64,000 bases of DNA, from NCBI RefSeq assembly GCF_001748245.1, contig NZ_BDFO01000001.1, positions 4,844,483-4,908,482 on the forward strand. Direction: 5' to 3'. Position numbers and translations under genes: made by a program. Below the pieces are notes generated by a model, which saw only the letters and a program-made list of their open reading frames with translations, was not told where the DNA came from and made no database searches. The DNA comes from Oligoflexus tunisiensis. Its GTDB lineage: Bacteria > Bdellovibrionota_B > Oligoflexia > Oligoflexales > Oligoflexaceae. Shown here piece after piece: positions 43,452-51,653 of this stretch (the first letter of the stretch is position 1; every line of letters starts with the position of its first letter).

Positions 43452-44363
43452 TTACGGGTAATGTTGCACCAAAAGGTTGGGCGGCAGACGCCGTGGTGGG
43501 GGCACAGGCAGCGGATCAAGCCTGAGCAGCTCATCCACATCCCAGGCTCCCTCATCACTGAGCAGCGGAGCCAGCTCAGGACTCCGCAGGACATCAGCCA
43601 GAAGCATCCAGTGGCCATCGACAAGGCAGAAGGGTGCGACCAGGCGCAGGCCCATGCTGTAATCGGAATAATCATTTCTTATGGATGTGGCCAGATTTTG
43701 CAAAAGACGCCCATCCGTTCCCTGCCAGCCATATATGGCGGCCCGGTCCTGACGATGGATCAAACGCGGGGTCATGACCAGATCCTTCTTATGACCGGCC
43801 TGCAGCCAGCCTGAGCGGACCGCATACCTTTGCAGATCCGGGTCCAGACGTTCCTCATGGTCGATCCAGAGGCGTATCGGATCGTGAATCTGATCGATGT
43901 CGAGCCACACGGAGGGCAGACGTACACCGGCCTGCTGATAGATAAGATCCACCATTTTCCGGGTCGGCAGATACATATTCCAGCTGGCCGCCAGACTCAG
44001 GGCATCGCGGCCGCTGATCGGCGCATGCAGATAGCTTTCGTTATCGCCGATCGCCACATAATCGGGCATCACCCAGAAGCTCAATTCATGCCCGGCATGC
44101 CGTGACCGAACTTCCTTCAGCTGGCGCAGAAAACCGGGCATAAAACCGGCCTCAAGGGCCTCGTGGAGCCACTCGGAGCGAGCGGCCTCCGGAACGGACT
44201 GAAGATTTTGAATAAATTGGCTGAGATCAAAGGTCTCATCCGTTATCGGCCATCTCAGGACACGCTCGGGTGTCCATTCCTCCTGGCCCATTCCAGCACG
44301 GGCCTGACAGATCAAGGCGACGGCCAAAGAAATCTTGAAAAATCTTTGGGTTACGATACTCAT
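43452..44363 (-). CDS. Secreted protein of unknown function behind a sigma28-like promoter
   Basis: 303 residues. A signal peptide (FFKISLAVALICQARAG) is followed by a helical region (FDLSQFIQNLQSVPEAARSE, MPGFLRQLKEVRSRH). A central stretch, SFWVMPDYVAIGDNESYLHA PISGRDALSLAASWNMYLPT RKMVDLIYQQA, recalls a secreted family of unknown function with the LPTxKMVDxIY motif. The C-terminus is Pro-rich. The ATG at 44363 has GGGGGAG 4-6 nt upstream. No catalytic site is evident. A strong sigma28-like promoter lies ~120 bp upstream, so expression may follow the motility programme. Confidence 0.65.
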   Translation of the reverse strand: MSIVTQRFFKISLAVALICQARAGMGQEEWTPERVLRWPITDETFDLSQFIQNLQSVPEAARSEWLHEALEAGFMPGFLRQLKEVRSRHAGHELSFWVMPDYVAIGDNESYLHAPISGRDALSLAASWNMYLPTRKMVDLIYQQAGVRLPSVWLDIDQIHDPIRLWIDHEERLDPDLQRYAVRSGWLQAGHKKDLVMTPRLIHRQDRAAIYGWQGTDGRLLQNLATSIRNDYSDYSMGLRLVAPFCLVDGHWMLLADVLRSPELAPLLSDEGAWDVDELLRLDPLPVPPPRRLPPNLLVQHYP

Positions 44364-44484
44364 CGCGTCTCCCCCCACGGGCTCCGCCCGATAGTGACCT
44401 GGTCAAACCCAGGCCCTTGCATCATAAAAGCTAAGAAATCGGGAGCTTTTCCCCAGCTTTCGAAATCTTACCCTGGAAACCAGG

Positions 44485-44511
44485 CTATCGGCAGAAGCCG
44501 CGGAAAGCTTA
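44485..44511 (-). promoter_or_regulatory. Sigma28-like promoter for the 43452-44363 gene
   Basis: On the minus strand TAAGCTTT, 11 bp, then GCCGATAG. The -10 matches the FliA consensus at 7 of 8 positions and the -35 at 6 of 8, with canonical spacing. It shares TTAAGCTT with the promoter at 14774. The expected leader is about 115 nt. Confidence 0.58.
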
Positions 44512-44588
44512 AGCAAATACTGAAATACATTTGAAAATACTCCGTTTTTCAAAATTCCCCTCAATCGCCCTCCAGGACTCTCCTTACG

Positions 44589-44641
44589 TCACAGAACCCC
44601 CTGTTCTGTGAGCTGAGTTCCCAGAACACTTTGTACTGTGA
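44589..44641. promoter_or_regulatory. Tandem palindromic operators upstream of DUF4360 paralogue 2
   Basis: Site 1 (44589-44611) is a perfect dyad: TCACAGAAC, 5 bp, GTTCTGTGA. Site 2 (44619-44641) is an imperfect copy: TCCCAGAAC, 5 bp, GTACTGTGA. Their centres are 30 bp apart, close to three helical turns, so two dimers could bind the same DNA face. They end 66 bp before the DUF4360 start. No regulator is encoded next to it. Confidence 0.72.
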
Positions 44642-44707
44642 ACGTCTTCCGTTTCCCATGGCTTCGCGATAAAACTGCTTTCAGGAACATTGCTCAGGAG
44701 ATCACCC

Positions 44708-45316
44708 ATGAAATCGAACGTTTTTGCTGTGCTCGCAACCTTGTCCTTGTCTTCTCTGGCTCTGGCCGCCGAGGCTCGTATCACCTCTGTCTCCACCAAC
44801 GGCAGCGGCTGCCCGATTCAGAATGGCAAGAAGATTCCTTATGGTTTTGATGGCCAATGGCTGACCGTGGAGCTGAACCATGCCTACAACATCAAAGTTG
44901 TCAAAGGCACCGGCATCAGCATCGAAGAGAGCCGCAAAAACTGTGCGATAACCCTGGACTTGGATGTCCCTGGCTATCGTTACGCGGTGGAACGTGTGGT
45001 CTCCTGGGGAACGTATCAGCTGGCACCAAACGATCAGTTCGTGGCGACAGTGAATGGCTTCTTCTCTGGGGACGGCGACTCCTTCTTATCGGACAGTGAA
45101 GCGCTGGGTCCCGTCTGGAGCCAACAGAACTATACGTTTGATCGCGCGCTGAATGGTTCGAACCTGGTGTGGAGTGAATGCCACGATGATCGCAGTCTGA
45201 CTTTGAATACGGCTGTGCGCGTGGCACCCAAAGGCAACGCGGGTCGCTATGCAAACCAGTCGAAAGGCTCGCTGGATCGCGTCGCATTCCGCTTCATCTA
45301 CCAGAAATGTTACTGA
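44708..45316 (+). CDS. Secreted DUF4360 protein (paralogue 2)
   Basis: 202 residues with signal peptide MKSNVFAVLATLSLSSLALA. The mature chain is compact DUF4360: ITSVSTNGSGCPIQNGKKIP, LTVELNHAYNIKVVKGTGIS, RKNCAITLDLDVPGYRYAVE, then WSECHDDRSLTLNTAVRVAP and a final C-Y. Four cysteines are in positions like those of the protein encoded at 11215. The ATG at 44708 has CAGGAGAT 4-5 nt upstream. It is preceded by two palindromic operators and followed by an intrinsic terminator, so it is a tightly controlled single-gene unit. Function unknown; secreted location is clear. Confidence 0.87.
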   Translation: MKSNVFAVLATLSLSSLALAAEARITSVSTNGSGCPIQNGKKIPYGFDGQWLTVELNHAYNIKVVKGTGISIEESRKNCAITLDLDVPGYRYAVERVVSWGTYQLAPNDQFVATVNGFFSGDGDSFLSDSEALGPVWSQQNYTFDRALNGSNLVWSECHDDRSLTLNTAVRVAPKGNAGRYANQSKGSLDRVAFRFIYQKCY

Positions 45317-45367
45317 TTTGTCTGCTCTTGCTTAAATGGGAATCCCACACCCCATGTCATCGTCATG

Positions 45368-45403
45368 CGGATCATAGGCTTTGCCTATGGTCCGACTCTT
45401 TTC
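45368..45403 (+). terminator. Intrinsic terminator of DUF4360 paralogue 2
   Basis: CGGATCATAGGC pairs with GCCTATGGTCCG over 12 bp (one G-T pair) around a TTT loop, followed by ACTCTTTTC. It lies about 50 nt after the stop codon. Confidence 0.75.
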
Positions 45404-45444
45404 TGCGTTAAGATGATTCATCATCTGAATAGAAAGGAGCCCCG

Positions 45445-46170
45445 ATGAAGCGCGCCGGCCTGCTGGCTCTTGCCCTTTTTCTGCCCATCCGTCTGCATGC
45501 CTATGAAATGGAAGATGTCAATCGCATCGACTTTGAAGTCCGTGATCTGGACAATCGGGAGCTGTTCTTCAGCGGCACCGAAACGATCACCCAGGATGGT
45601 CCGCGAACCCGCAAGGAAACCTGGTATTACGATCAGAATAAAAAAGAAGTCCAATACGAAAATGTCGTTTATAACAGCACGCATCTTCGCGTGGAATCGT
45701 ATCGTTTCAAAAATCCGGTGACCGGCGAGGAAACGGAACTCGTCACCCAGGGTGATGTGATGTCCATCAAATACCGTGAAGATTCCACACAGAAATACAA
45801 AGATGGAACACTTCGTTGGGAACCGAACGCGTATCACGGCAAAGTATTCAATAATCTGATCCTGCGCCACTGGGCATCATTACGCCAGGGCAAGCCCTTG
45901 AAATTCGATCTGGTTTTACCCTATCGTTTCGAATCCCTGGGCTTTCAGATCGTTTACAAGGAAGCGGCGAAGGTTGATGGTGAGGATCGCGAAATCTTCG
46001 CATTGCAACCCACGAGTCTGATTATTCGCGCGATCGCTCCGCGCATGGAATTTCATTACACCACGGGCGCAAAGCCGCGCATCAGACAGTTTACCGGCCC
46101 CTGCACGATTCCCATCAAAGGCAAAAAGGATCGCATGGTCGCCATTATTTTTAGTTATCCTCCTGCCTGA
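45445..46170 (+). CDS. Secreted beta-rich protein of unknown function
   Basis: 241 residues. The signal peptide is MKRAGLLALALFLPIRLHA. The mature protein is nearly all beta-strand with alternating polar residues (RIDFEVRDLDNRELFFSGTE, TRKETWYYDQNKKEVQYENV, PLKFDLVLPYRFESLGFQIV), like a lipid- or ligand-binding beta-sandwich. Similar lengths and patterns occur in DUF3108/DUF6134-type secreted proteins, but I cannot assign it. The ATG has AAAGGAG about 6 nt upstream. It stands between the DUF4360 terminator and the subtilisin gene. Confidence 0.65.
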   Translation: MKRAGLLALALFLPIRLHAYEMEDVNRIDFEVRDLDNRELFFSGTETITQDGPRTRKETWYYDQNKKEVQYENVVYNSTHLRVESYRFKNPVTGEETELVTQGDVMSIKYREDSTQKYKDGTLRWEPNAYHGKVFNNLILRHWASLRQGKPLKFDLVLPYRFESLGFQIVYKEAAKVDGEDREIFALQPTSLIIRAIAPRMEFHYTTGAKPRIRQFTGPCTIPIKGKKDRMVAIIFSYPPA

Positions 46171-46326
46171 GCGTTCCGTCACTGCGAGTGAAGTGAATCA
46201 TCAAGGTGAAGACAGGAAACTGTTCTTTGTGAAAAATACTGAACGTTGGCCACTTGACCAACACCCCATGGTTGCCTCTATGATGAAAGGAGTTTGCACG
46301 TTTCAAATCCAGTTGGAGGCACAAGC

Positions 46327-47667
46327 ATGAAGATGCGCTTGATCGGGAGCTTATTGCTCATCATCGCCAGCAGCGGGTCAGGACAGGCAGCGGAGCTGCT
46401 CCATTCCAAAAGGGGCAAGGCAGTTCCCAACCAATACATTGTTCATTTTAAAGGTGAGGACGACGGTTTTTCAGCTCGCACCATCAACCCCCGTCTTATT
46501 CTGCAAAAATCCCAACGCATCCAGAACAGCTATGGGGTGAAGGTTTTAAAGCGTTATGAAAGACTGCTGCATGCAGCCACCGTGAATGCGGATGCCAGGC
46601 AGCTGCAGGACATCCTGAACGATCCGGAAGTCGATTGGGTGGAACCCAACTACTATGTGTATGCAAATGCATCGCAAAGCAACGCCACCTGGGGCCTCGA
46701 TCGCATCGACTCCCGCAGTGGACGCGATGGGGTCTATGAGTATGGAAGCACCGGCGCGGGTGTGCATGCCTATATCATCGACACCGGTATCCGCAGCACG
46801 CATAAGGAGTTTGCCGGTCGCATCGGCAATGGCTTCGGCGCTCCGAACGATGGCCGTGGTTCAGAAGACTGTAATGGTCATGGAACGCATGTGGCGGGCA
46901 CCGTTGGGGGTTCGACCTATGGCGTGGCGAAAAAAGTGACTTTGCACCCTGTGCGGGTTCTCGGCTGTGATGGCAGCGGAACCAACGCGGATGTGATCGA
47001 AGGGATCGAATGGGTGACGAATAACGCGGTCTTCCCTGCAGTGGCCAACATGAGCCTCGGCGGCAGCGTTTCCACCTCGCTCGACCAGGCTGTGCGGAGA
47101 GCCATTGATGCCGGAATTACCTTCGTGGTGGCCGCCGGCAATGAAAATGCGGATGCCTGCCGCTCCTCCCCAGCCGGTGTGAAGGAAGCGATCACCGTCG
47201 GCGCCACGACCAAAACCGACGCGCGCGCTTCGTTCTCCAATTATGGAACCTGTCTGGATATCTTTGCACCGGGCGATGGAATCACCAGCGCCTGGTCGAG
47301 CTCGGATAGCGCGACCAACACCATCAGCGGAACCTCGATGGCCAGTCCTCATGTGGCGGGTGCCGTGGCTCTTTATCTGCAAAACGAACCGGAAGCTTCC
47401 CCCGAGGAAGCAACCCGTGATATCCTGGGCAACGCGACAGGCAATGTGGTGACCAACCCGGGCCGGAATTCGCCGAACGTTTTCCTCTTTTCGGATCCAT
47501 CGAATACTCCGGATCCGACACCAACGCCGACACCGACACCGACACCAACGCCGACACCGACACCGACTCCAACACCGACTCCAACGCCGACTCCAACACC
47601 GACTCCTGTTCCCGAACCTGAACCATGTCCGTATCCATGGCCATGGAGCATAATCTTCTGCCGTTGA
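46327..47667 (+). CDS. Secreted subtilisin-like serine protease (S8, proteinase-K type) with Thr-Pro tail
   Basis: 446 residues: signal peptide, then an inhibitor_I9 propeptide (NQYIVHFKGEDD...VDWVEPNYYVYA), then the S8 domain. The catalytic triad is visible in IIDTGIRSTHKEF (Asp), NGHGTHVAGTVGG (His) and SGTSMASPHVAGA (Ser); the oxyanion Asn is in VVAAGNENAD. Paired cysteines (DCNGHG, LGCDGSG, ADACRSS, GTCLD) fit the proteinase K group. A stalk of about 17 Thr-Pro units follows, then PCPYPWPWSIIFCR. The TP stalk may be a cell-wall linker, with the Cys/Trp-rich tip as an anchor or a cleaved sorting signal; this is inference. The start at 46327 has GGAGG 7 nt upstream. Confidence 0.92.
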   Translation: MKMRLIGSLLLIIASSGSGQAAELLHSKRGKAVPNQYIVHFKGEDDGFSARTINPRLILQKSQRIQNSYGVKVLKRYERLLHAATVNADARQLQDILNDPEVDWVEPNYYVYANASQSNATWGLDRIDSRSGRDGVYEYGSTGAGVHAYIIDTGIRSTHKEFAGRIGNGFGAPNDGRGSEDCNGHGTHVAGTVGGSTYGVAKKVTLHPVRVLGCDGSGTNADVIEGIEWVTNNAVFPAVANMSLGGSVSTSLDQAVRRAIDAGITFVVAAGNENADACRSSPAGVKEAITVGATTKTDARASFSNYGTCLDIFAPGDGITSAWSSSDSATNTISGTSMASPHVAGAVALYLQNEPEASPEEATRDILGNATGNVVTNPGRNSPNVFLFSDPSNTPDPTPTPTPTPTPTPTPTPTPTPTPTPTPTPTPVPEPEPCPYPWPWSIIFCR

Positions 47668-47682
47668 TAGAAGCATCTCAAG

Positions 47683-47715
47683 GGGCTGGCCGCTGACGGT
47701 CAGCCCTGATTTTTT
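47683..47715 (+). terminator. Intrinsic terminator of the subtilisin gene
   Basis: GGGCTGGCCG pairs with CGGTCAGCCC over 10 bp (one G-T pair) around loop CTGA, followed by TGATTTTTT, 16 nt after the stop codon. Confidence 0.85.
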
Positions 47716-47735
47716 CACAGCCTTATCCTGAAATC

Positions 47736-47760
47736 AAAAAGGGCTCTCCAGGGAGCCCTT
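47736..47760 (-). terminator. Intrinsic terminator of the nucleotidyltransferase-like gene
   Basis: On the minus strand AAGGGCTC pairs with GAGCCCTT and runs into TTTTTGATTT, 7 nt after the stop codon. With the preceding hairpin it insulates two convergent genes. Confidence 0.85.
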
Positions 47761-47766
47761 CGCCTA

Positions 47767-48507
47767 TCAACCAGCCACCGGCTGCTGCTTCCAGCCATCC
47801 GGGACATGCCGCACATGGCCATCGAAGAGAAAGCCGCCATGGGGCTCCAGCACTTCATCCACCAGCCGCATCAGATTGCTGCGATCGCCCATGAAGGCGG
47901 AGGTAAAGACCCGGCGCCAGCGGGTGGCAAAGTCCGCATCGGCTTCCTTCAGCGCCTGCGGAATATTCGCTCCGCGCGCCGACCAAAGACCACGGCCGCG
48001 CAGATAGAAATCCGCCAGCGTCTCATGCAAAACGCTGAGGCTGCCCATGGCTTCACCGTGACCGTGGGGAGCGCGCAGTTCATTCATGAGGACGGAGATT
48101 TGATAACGCCGCTCCTGCACCTGCTCTGCGGTCAAAGGCTCAGGGCCGGCAGCCAGTACAGCCTTGGCACGCTGCTGCATTTCACCCGCCATGGCGCTGC
48201 CTTGGAGCAAGGGTTCGCCTTGAGCCACGATCTGCGCCACCGAAGGGTCGCCCTTCGCGCGATCCTTTTTCAAACACAGGTAATCCCAGCTTTCTGGATC
48301 GTGCACGAATACCTCCATTGAAATTTGATCGACCCGCAGACTTTCACGAAACGCAGTCTGAACCCGGGTCATGATCACGACGATCGATAGGACGGAATAA
48401 GGCGTCTCCTCGTGTTTCGGACAATCGCTGCGGGCAAAGGCACAGACAGCACCAGGAAAACGCTCTTTCACAATATTGCGAGCCGCAACAACGGGATCTC
48501 GAGTCAT
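47767..48507 (-). CDS. Nucleotidyltransferase-family protein with degenerate active site
   Basis: 246 residues. The frame matches minimal nucleotidyltransferase proteins along its length: ARNIVKERFPGAVCAFA, then a block like ISMEVFVHDPESWDYL, then ERRYQISVLMNELRA and VLEPHGGFLFDGHVRHVP. The catalytic segment, normally GSxxxGxxTxxSDxD, reads ARSDCPKHEETPYSVLSIVV, so the first glycine and both aspartates are replaced (S-V-L-S). It is probably a pseudoenzyme, perhaps keeping ligand binding. The ATG at 48507 has GAGGAAG about 8 nt upstream; one at 48537 has its AGGA only 2 nt away. Single gene with its own terminator. Confidence 0.7.
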   Translation of the reverse strand: MTRDPVVAARNIVKERFPGAVCAFARSDCPKHEETPYSVLSIVVIMTRVQTAFRESLRVDQISMEVFVHDPESWDYLCLKKDRAKGDPSVAQIVAQGEPLLQGSAMAGEMQQRAKAVLAAGPEPLTAEQVQERRYQISVLMNELRAPHGHGEAMGSLSVLHETLADFYLRGRGLWSARGANIPQALKEADADFATRWRRVFTSAFMGDRSNLMRLVDEVLEPHGGFLFDGHVRHVPDGWKQQPVAG

Positions 48508-48667
48508 CAGCAGCTTCCTCGTCTCGGGGTGTTCCATGTTCCTTTTCCATTATAAGGAGAAAGGGGTACCAATTGGCTAGTGCGAACATTATACCTGGGG
48601 TTAACACCCGATCGACAGAATTAAAGAGGGGGGAGTATTCTCGCCAGGGATAATCGGGGGTTTAATC

Positions 48668-49666
48668 ATGAAGCATGTGTTTTCTCAGTCTCGCATCCGT
48701 CTTTCTCTTGCCGTTCTCTTGCCGATCAGTCTGGTGATCGGTTGTTCGGCCGAACCGCCGTCGAAGGCCCACGAGGCCATCGACGAGATCAATGACGTCA
48801 GCCGACTTGGTGTTCCTGTGAATTTTACAACCCTGACGCGGGAGCTGCCGACCACGGGGGATAGTAAAAAATTCGTCTGGAACAGCAACTGGTATCCGCT
48901 CAGCGAAGGCGGAACGATCGGAGCGATGCGGAAATACGATCGGGCCATGGGAGGACAGGCGGCGGAGGCCTGGGAGGCCGAGACGGTCGCCAAACAGGGA
49001 CATGTGGACTGGGCGGGGCATTGCAATGGGCTGGCTGCGGCGGGGATCAATGAGCATCCGCCTCTCCATGAGGTATGGTTCCAGGGCCAGCTCTTTACGG
49101 TCGATGACATCAAGGCCCTTCTGATCGAAAAATGGCAGGGAACCCGATTTGTGACACTGGTGGGCGGCCGCTGTTTCACCCAACCGATTGTGGATGATTC
49201 CGGACGCGTCACCACCCCGGGCTGCCGGGATATGAATGCCGGTGCCTTCCACGTACTGCTCGGCAACATGCTGGGCAAGCACAAGCAGCCTTTCATCATT
49301 GATCATACGGCGGGTGATGAGGTTTGGAACTTTGCGGTCGAGGGGTATCGCAGCACGGTCGAGGTGATCGACCCGGGTACAGCGCGGGCTCTGACCAATA
49401 TTGCCAGTGCCAGTTCCTATCTTTGGAATCCGGACGCCACGGAATTTATGAAAGTGCGTTCGAATGTGCGCCTGGCCACCGGCCAAATCCTGAAGCTCGA
49501 CTATGTGCTGGAGCTGAGGCACGGCAGCATCATCGGCGGGGAATGGATCCTCAACTCACGCCTGAATCACCCCGACTTCGCCTGGACCTCCACGGTCCCG
49601 GATCCTGCGAATCCGCATCTCGATCTGGCGGTGATCGATCAGATCGCCCGGCTCTCCCGCCAATAA
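48668..49666 (+). CDS. Transglutaminase-elicitor-like lipoprotein
   Basis: 332 residues. The signal sequence ends in a lipobox (LVIGC). The core looks like the transglutaminase-elicitor family known from oomycetes and some bacteria: a catalytic cysteine in WAGHCNGLAAAGI, the histidine region DMNAGAFHVLLGNMLG, and FIIDHTAGDEVWNFAVEGY with the possible Asp. These enzymes crosslink glutamine to amines or act as amidases. The upstream GGGGG lies 7 nt before the ATG. As a surface lipoprotein it may act on envelope or prey proteins; that is inference. Its stop codon lies in the A-tract of the neighbour's terminator. Confidence 0.75.
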   Translation: MKHVFSQSRIRLSLAVLLPISLVIGCSAEPPSKAHEAIDEINDVSRLGVPVNFTTLTRELPTTGDSKKFVWNSNWYPLSEGGTIGAMRKYDRAMGGQAAEAWEAETVAKQGHVDWAGHCNGLAAAGINEHPPLHEVWFQGQLFTVDDIKALLIEKWQGTRFVTLVGGRCFTQPIVDDSGRVTTPGCRDMNAGAFHVLLGNMLGKHKQPFIIDHTAGDEVWNFAVEGYRSTVEVIDPGTARALTNIASASSYLWNPDATEFMKVRSNVRLATGQILKLDYVLELRHGSIIGGEWILNSRLNHPDFAWTSTVPDPANPHLDLAVIDQIARLSRQ

Positions 49667-49687
49667 AAAAAGGGGCGTGAGCCCCTT
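49664..49687 (-). terminator. Intrinsic terminator of the OmpA-family gene
   Basis: On the minus strand AAGGGGC, loop TCAC, GCCCCTT, then TTTTTTATT. It is separated from the OmpA-family stop codon by the 26-bp repeats, and is shared with the end of the transglutaminase gene. Confidence 0.8.
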
Positions 49688-49692
49688 AAGCG

Positions 49693-49822
49693 GATCAACG
49701 GCGGCTCCGAGGCCGACCGATCCATGGCGGCTCCGACGCCGACCGATCAACGGCGGCTTCGACGCCGACCGATCAACGGCGGCTTCGACGCCGACCGATC
49801 AACGGCGGCTTCGACGCCGACC
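49693..49822. repeat. Five 26-bp tandem repeats
   Basis: Five units of the form GATCAACGGCGGCTTCGACG followed by CCGACC occupy the transcribed 3' region of the OmpA-family gene, between its stop and its terminator. The last three are identical and the first two have 2-3 changes. Each unit contains a GGCG/CGCC hairpin. Confidence 0.9.
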
Positions 49823-49824
49823 GA

Positions 49825-51228
49825 TCAAAAATTGCTCCGCGCCTCGTAGACTTTTTCACCCGGTTGATTTTTTTGGAAGTAGATCTTAAAACTCACCCGC
49901 CGATTCTGCTGCCGACTGGCCGCATCGGCGTTGGCGACTTTCGGCTGCCACTCACCCCAGCCGATCGAATGCAGTTTCTTCGCATCGATACCATAGCGGT
50001 TGACCAGCCATTTCTCGACGGCTATCGCCCGGCGGTCACTCAGCTTCATATTGTAATGATCGCTGCCGATATCACAGGTATGTCCCTCGACAATCACGCG
50101 GTCGATGTCCGGATGCAGGCGCATCAGTTCCGAGAGGCGCTGCATGATTTCAGCAGCCTTGGGATCACGGACTTCAAAGGAATCAAAACCAAAGTGCACA
50201 TCATCCAGGTCGATCACAGCATCCGGCCTGGCTGTCAGGGACACCGGCATCACGTTTTGCAGAGTGGGAGCAGAAGCAGGCGCCATGGAAGGCACCGGCG
50301 CCGTTTCCTTTGCGCCGATGGTCCAGCGAATGCCGGTATAAGCCCGCAGGTCCGCGCTGCTGATCGAGTGCTGCATTTCCGCGCCACCACCCAGATGCAG
50401 TTGAATCTCAGGCGTGACATCATAGCGAAGACCCAGCACCGACTCATTGATGGACGTCGCGCGGGGTGATTCTTCCGAAAAATCATCCCAATTGCGGGCA
50501 CCATAAACCTCGGCCAGCACAGCCCAGGTCGAGCCCAGTGGCACCACTGCACCAGCGCTGTAGATCACCTGATCACCGAAGCGTTCCACCGGCAGGTCTT
50601 CCCGAATCGTCTCACCCGGCTCGCCCTGGCGCCAGCGATAGCCGGCGTTGGCCGTCAGAAGCCAGCGGCCCATGTTGAGCGAGGTGGCCAGTTCCAGGCT
50701 GGTGGAAGGCCATTTTCTTTGCGAATAGGGATTGTCCTGAACGCGGTTGTAAGCGGCGGTTCCCACCACGCCAACGGCGAAGGGACCCACTTCCAGCACG
50801 CGCAATTTGGTGCCAACGCGATAGCCGACCAGACCCTTGCGACCATAGAATCCATGAGGTTCGTCATCCTCACCTTCCTGCTGGCCGACGATAAAGGGAG
50901 CGGCGACACTGATATCCCACCAGTTGGTGAGACCATAGGCCACCTGAAGGTCGAGCGTGGTCACGGCATCATTGAATTCCTTTTCCCGATCCCGGGTGGT
51001 GCCGTCTTCCTCTTTAAAATAAGGCAGGGTGTTCGTCGCGTAGTCGACAAAGAGGCCAAGTCCAAAGCGGCCTTGACCCAGGGTCAGTGCGTTGTTGACT
51101 GTGACACCATCAACGCTTGTGGAAGCAGGGACAAAGTTTTGCAGGTCGGAACCTACGATATTGGCCAGCGCAGCCGTCGACACAAAACTGCTGCAGAACA
51201 GGACCAATTGCACGATACGGAACGTCAC
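49825..51228 (-). CDS. OmpA-family outer-membrane protein with beta-barrel and peptidoglycan-binding domain
   Basis: 467 residues. A signal peptide (FRIVQLVLFCSSFVSTAALA) is followed by a ~290-residue transmembrane-barrel region (FGLGLFVDYATNTL, VAYGLTNWWDISVAAPF, AVVGVVGTAAYNRV-like strands) and a Pro/Ala linker (~325-350). The OmpA C-terminal domain comes last: IDLDDVHFGFDSFEV, VIVEGHTCDIGSDHYNMKLS and DRRAIAVEKWLVNRYGI, with the diaminopimelate-binding D and R. It links outer membrane to peptidoglycan. The GTG start at 51228 has GGAGGAG 6 nt upstream. A strong inverted repeat lies upstream at 51416, and 26-bp repeats follow the gene. Confidence 0.87.
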   Translation of the reverse strand: MTFRIVQLVLFCSSFVSTAALANIVGSDLQNFVPASTSVDGVTVNNALTLGQGRFGLGLFVDYATNTLPYFKEEDGTTRDREKEFNDAVTTLDLQVAYGLTNWWDISVAAPFIVGQQEGEDDEPHGFYGRKGLVGYRVGTKLRVLEVGPFAVGVVGTAAYNRVQDNPYSQRKWPSTSLELATSLNMGRWLLTANAGYRWRQGEPGETIREDLPVERFGDQVIYSAGAVVPLGSTWAVLAEVYGARNWDDFSEESPRATSINESVLGLRYDVTPEIQLHLGGGAEMQHSISSADLRAYTGIRWTIGAKETAPVPSMAPASAPTLQNVMPVSLTARPDAVIDLDDVHFGFDSFEVRDPKAAEIMQRLSELMRLHPDIDRVIVEGHTCDIGSDHYNMKLSDRRAIAVEKWLVNRYGIDAKKLHSIGWGEWQPKVANADAASRQQNRRVSFKIYFQKNQPGEKVYEARSNF

Positions 51229-51415
51229 GGTTGACTCCTCCATCCGGGATCTCAAATGAACTCGTATTGCTGAAAGCCAGGAGGGAGGCAGGATTGGAGC
51301 CGACATCAGACCGATGGCCACTGATAATACGCTGTGTCAGTAAAGACAAGAACAAAGTAAAGGGCGCATTTCACGCCTGATCTTGCCGCTTCTTACGCCC
51401 GGAAAATTTTCGTTG

Positions 51416-51441
51416 GAATCATGATCACCCGATCATGATTC
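51416..51441. promoter_or_regulatory. Perfect 11-bp inverted repeat in a divergent promoter region
   Basis: GAATCATGATC (51416-51426), loop ACCC, GATCATGATTC (51431-51441). It lies in the 425-bp region between the divergent OmpA-family and TPR-like genes, about 190-215 bp from each start. There is no T-tract, so an operator for one or both genes is likelier than a terminator. I see no gene in the rest of this region. Confidence 0.62.
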
Positions 51442-51653
51442 AAGGATCCAACGTGACACACATAAGCACCGAACACGCAGAAGCCTTTCCGGGCCGCGAG
51501 CCCCTTGCCAACGATAAAAAGCCCTCAAACGCTGCTCTACCAAGCTGAATCCATTGAATTTTGAGGAAAGCCCTAATCCATCCTCACATTCATACGACCT
51601 CTGCCGATAGCAGCTCTGTTCGCTCCATGTTTCTGTGCGAAAGGAGTCTCTTC

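Noticed and set aside
49693..49822. CRISPR-like array
   Set aside because: The 26-bp units are contiguous with no spacers and there are no cas genes.
51605..51612. GCCGATAG as a fourth sigma28 -10 element before the TatT/TPR-like gene
   Set aside because: No -35-like sequence occurs at the required distance.
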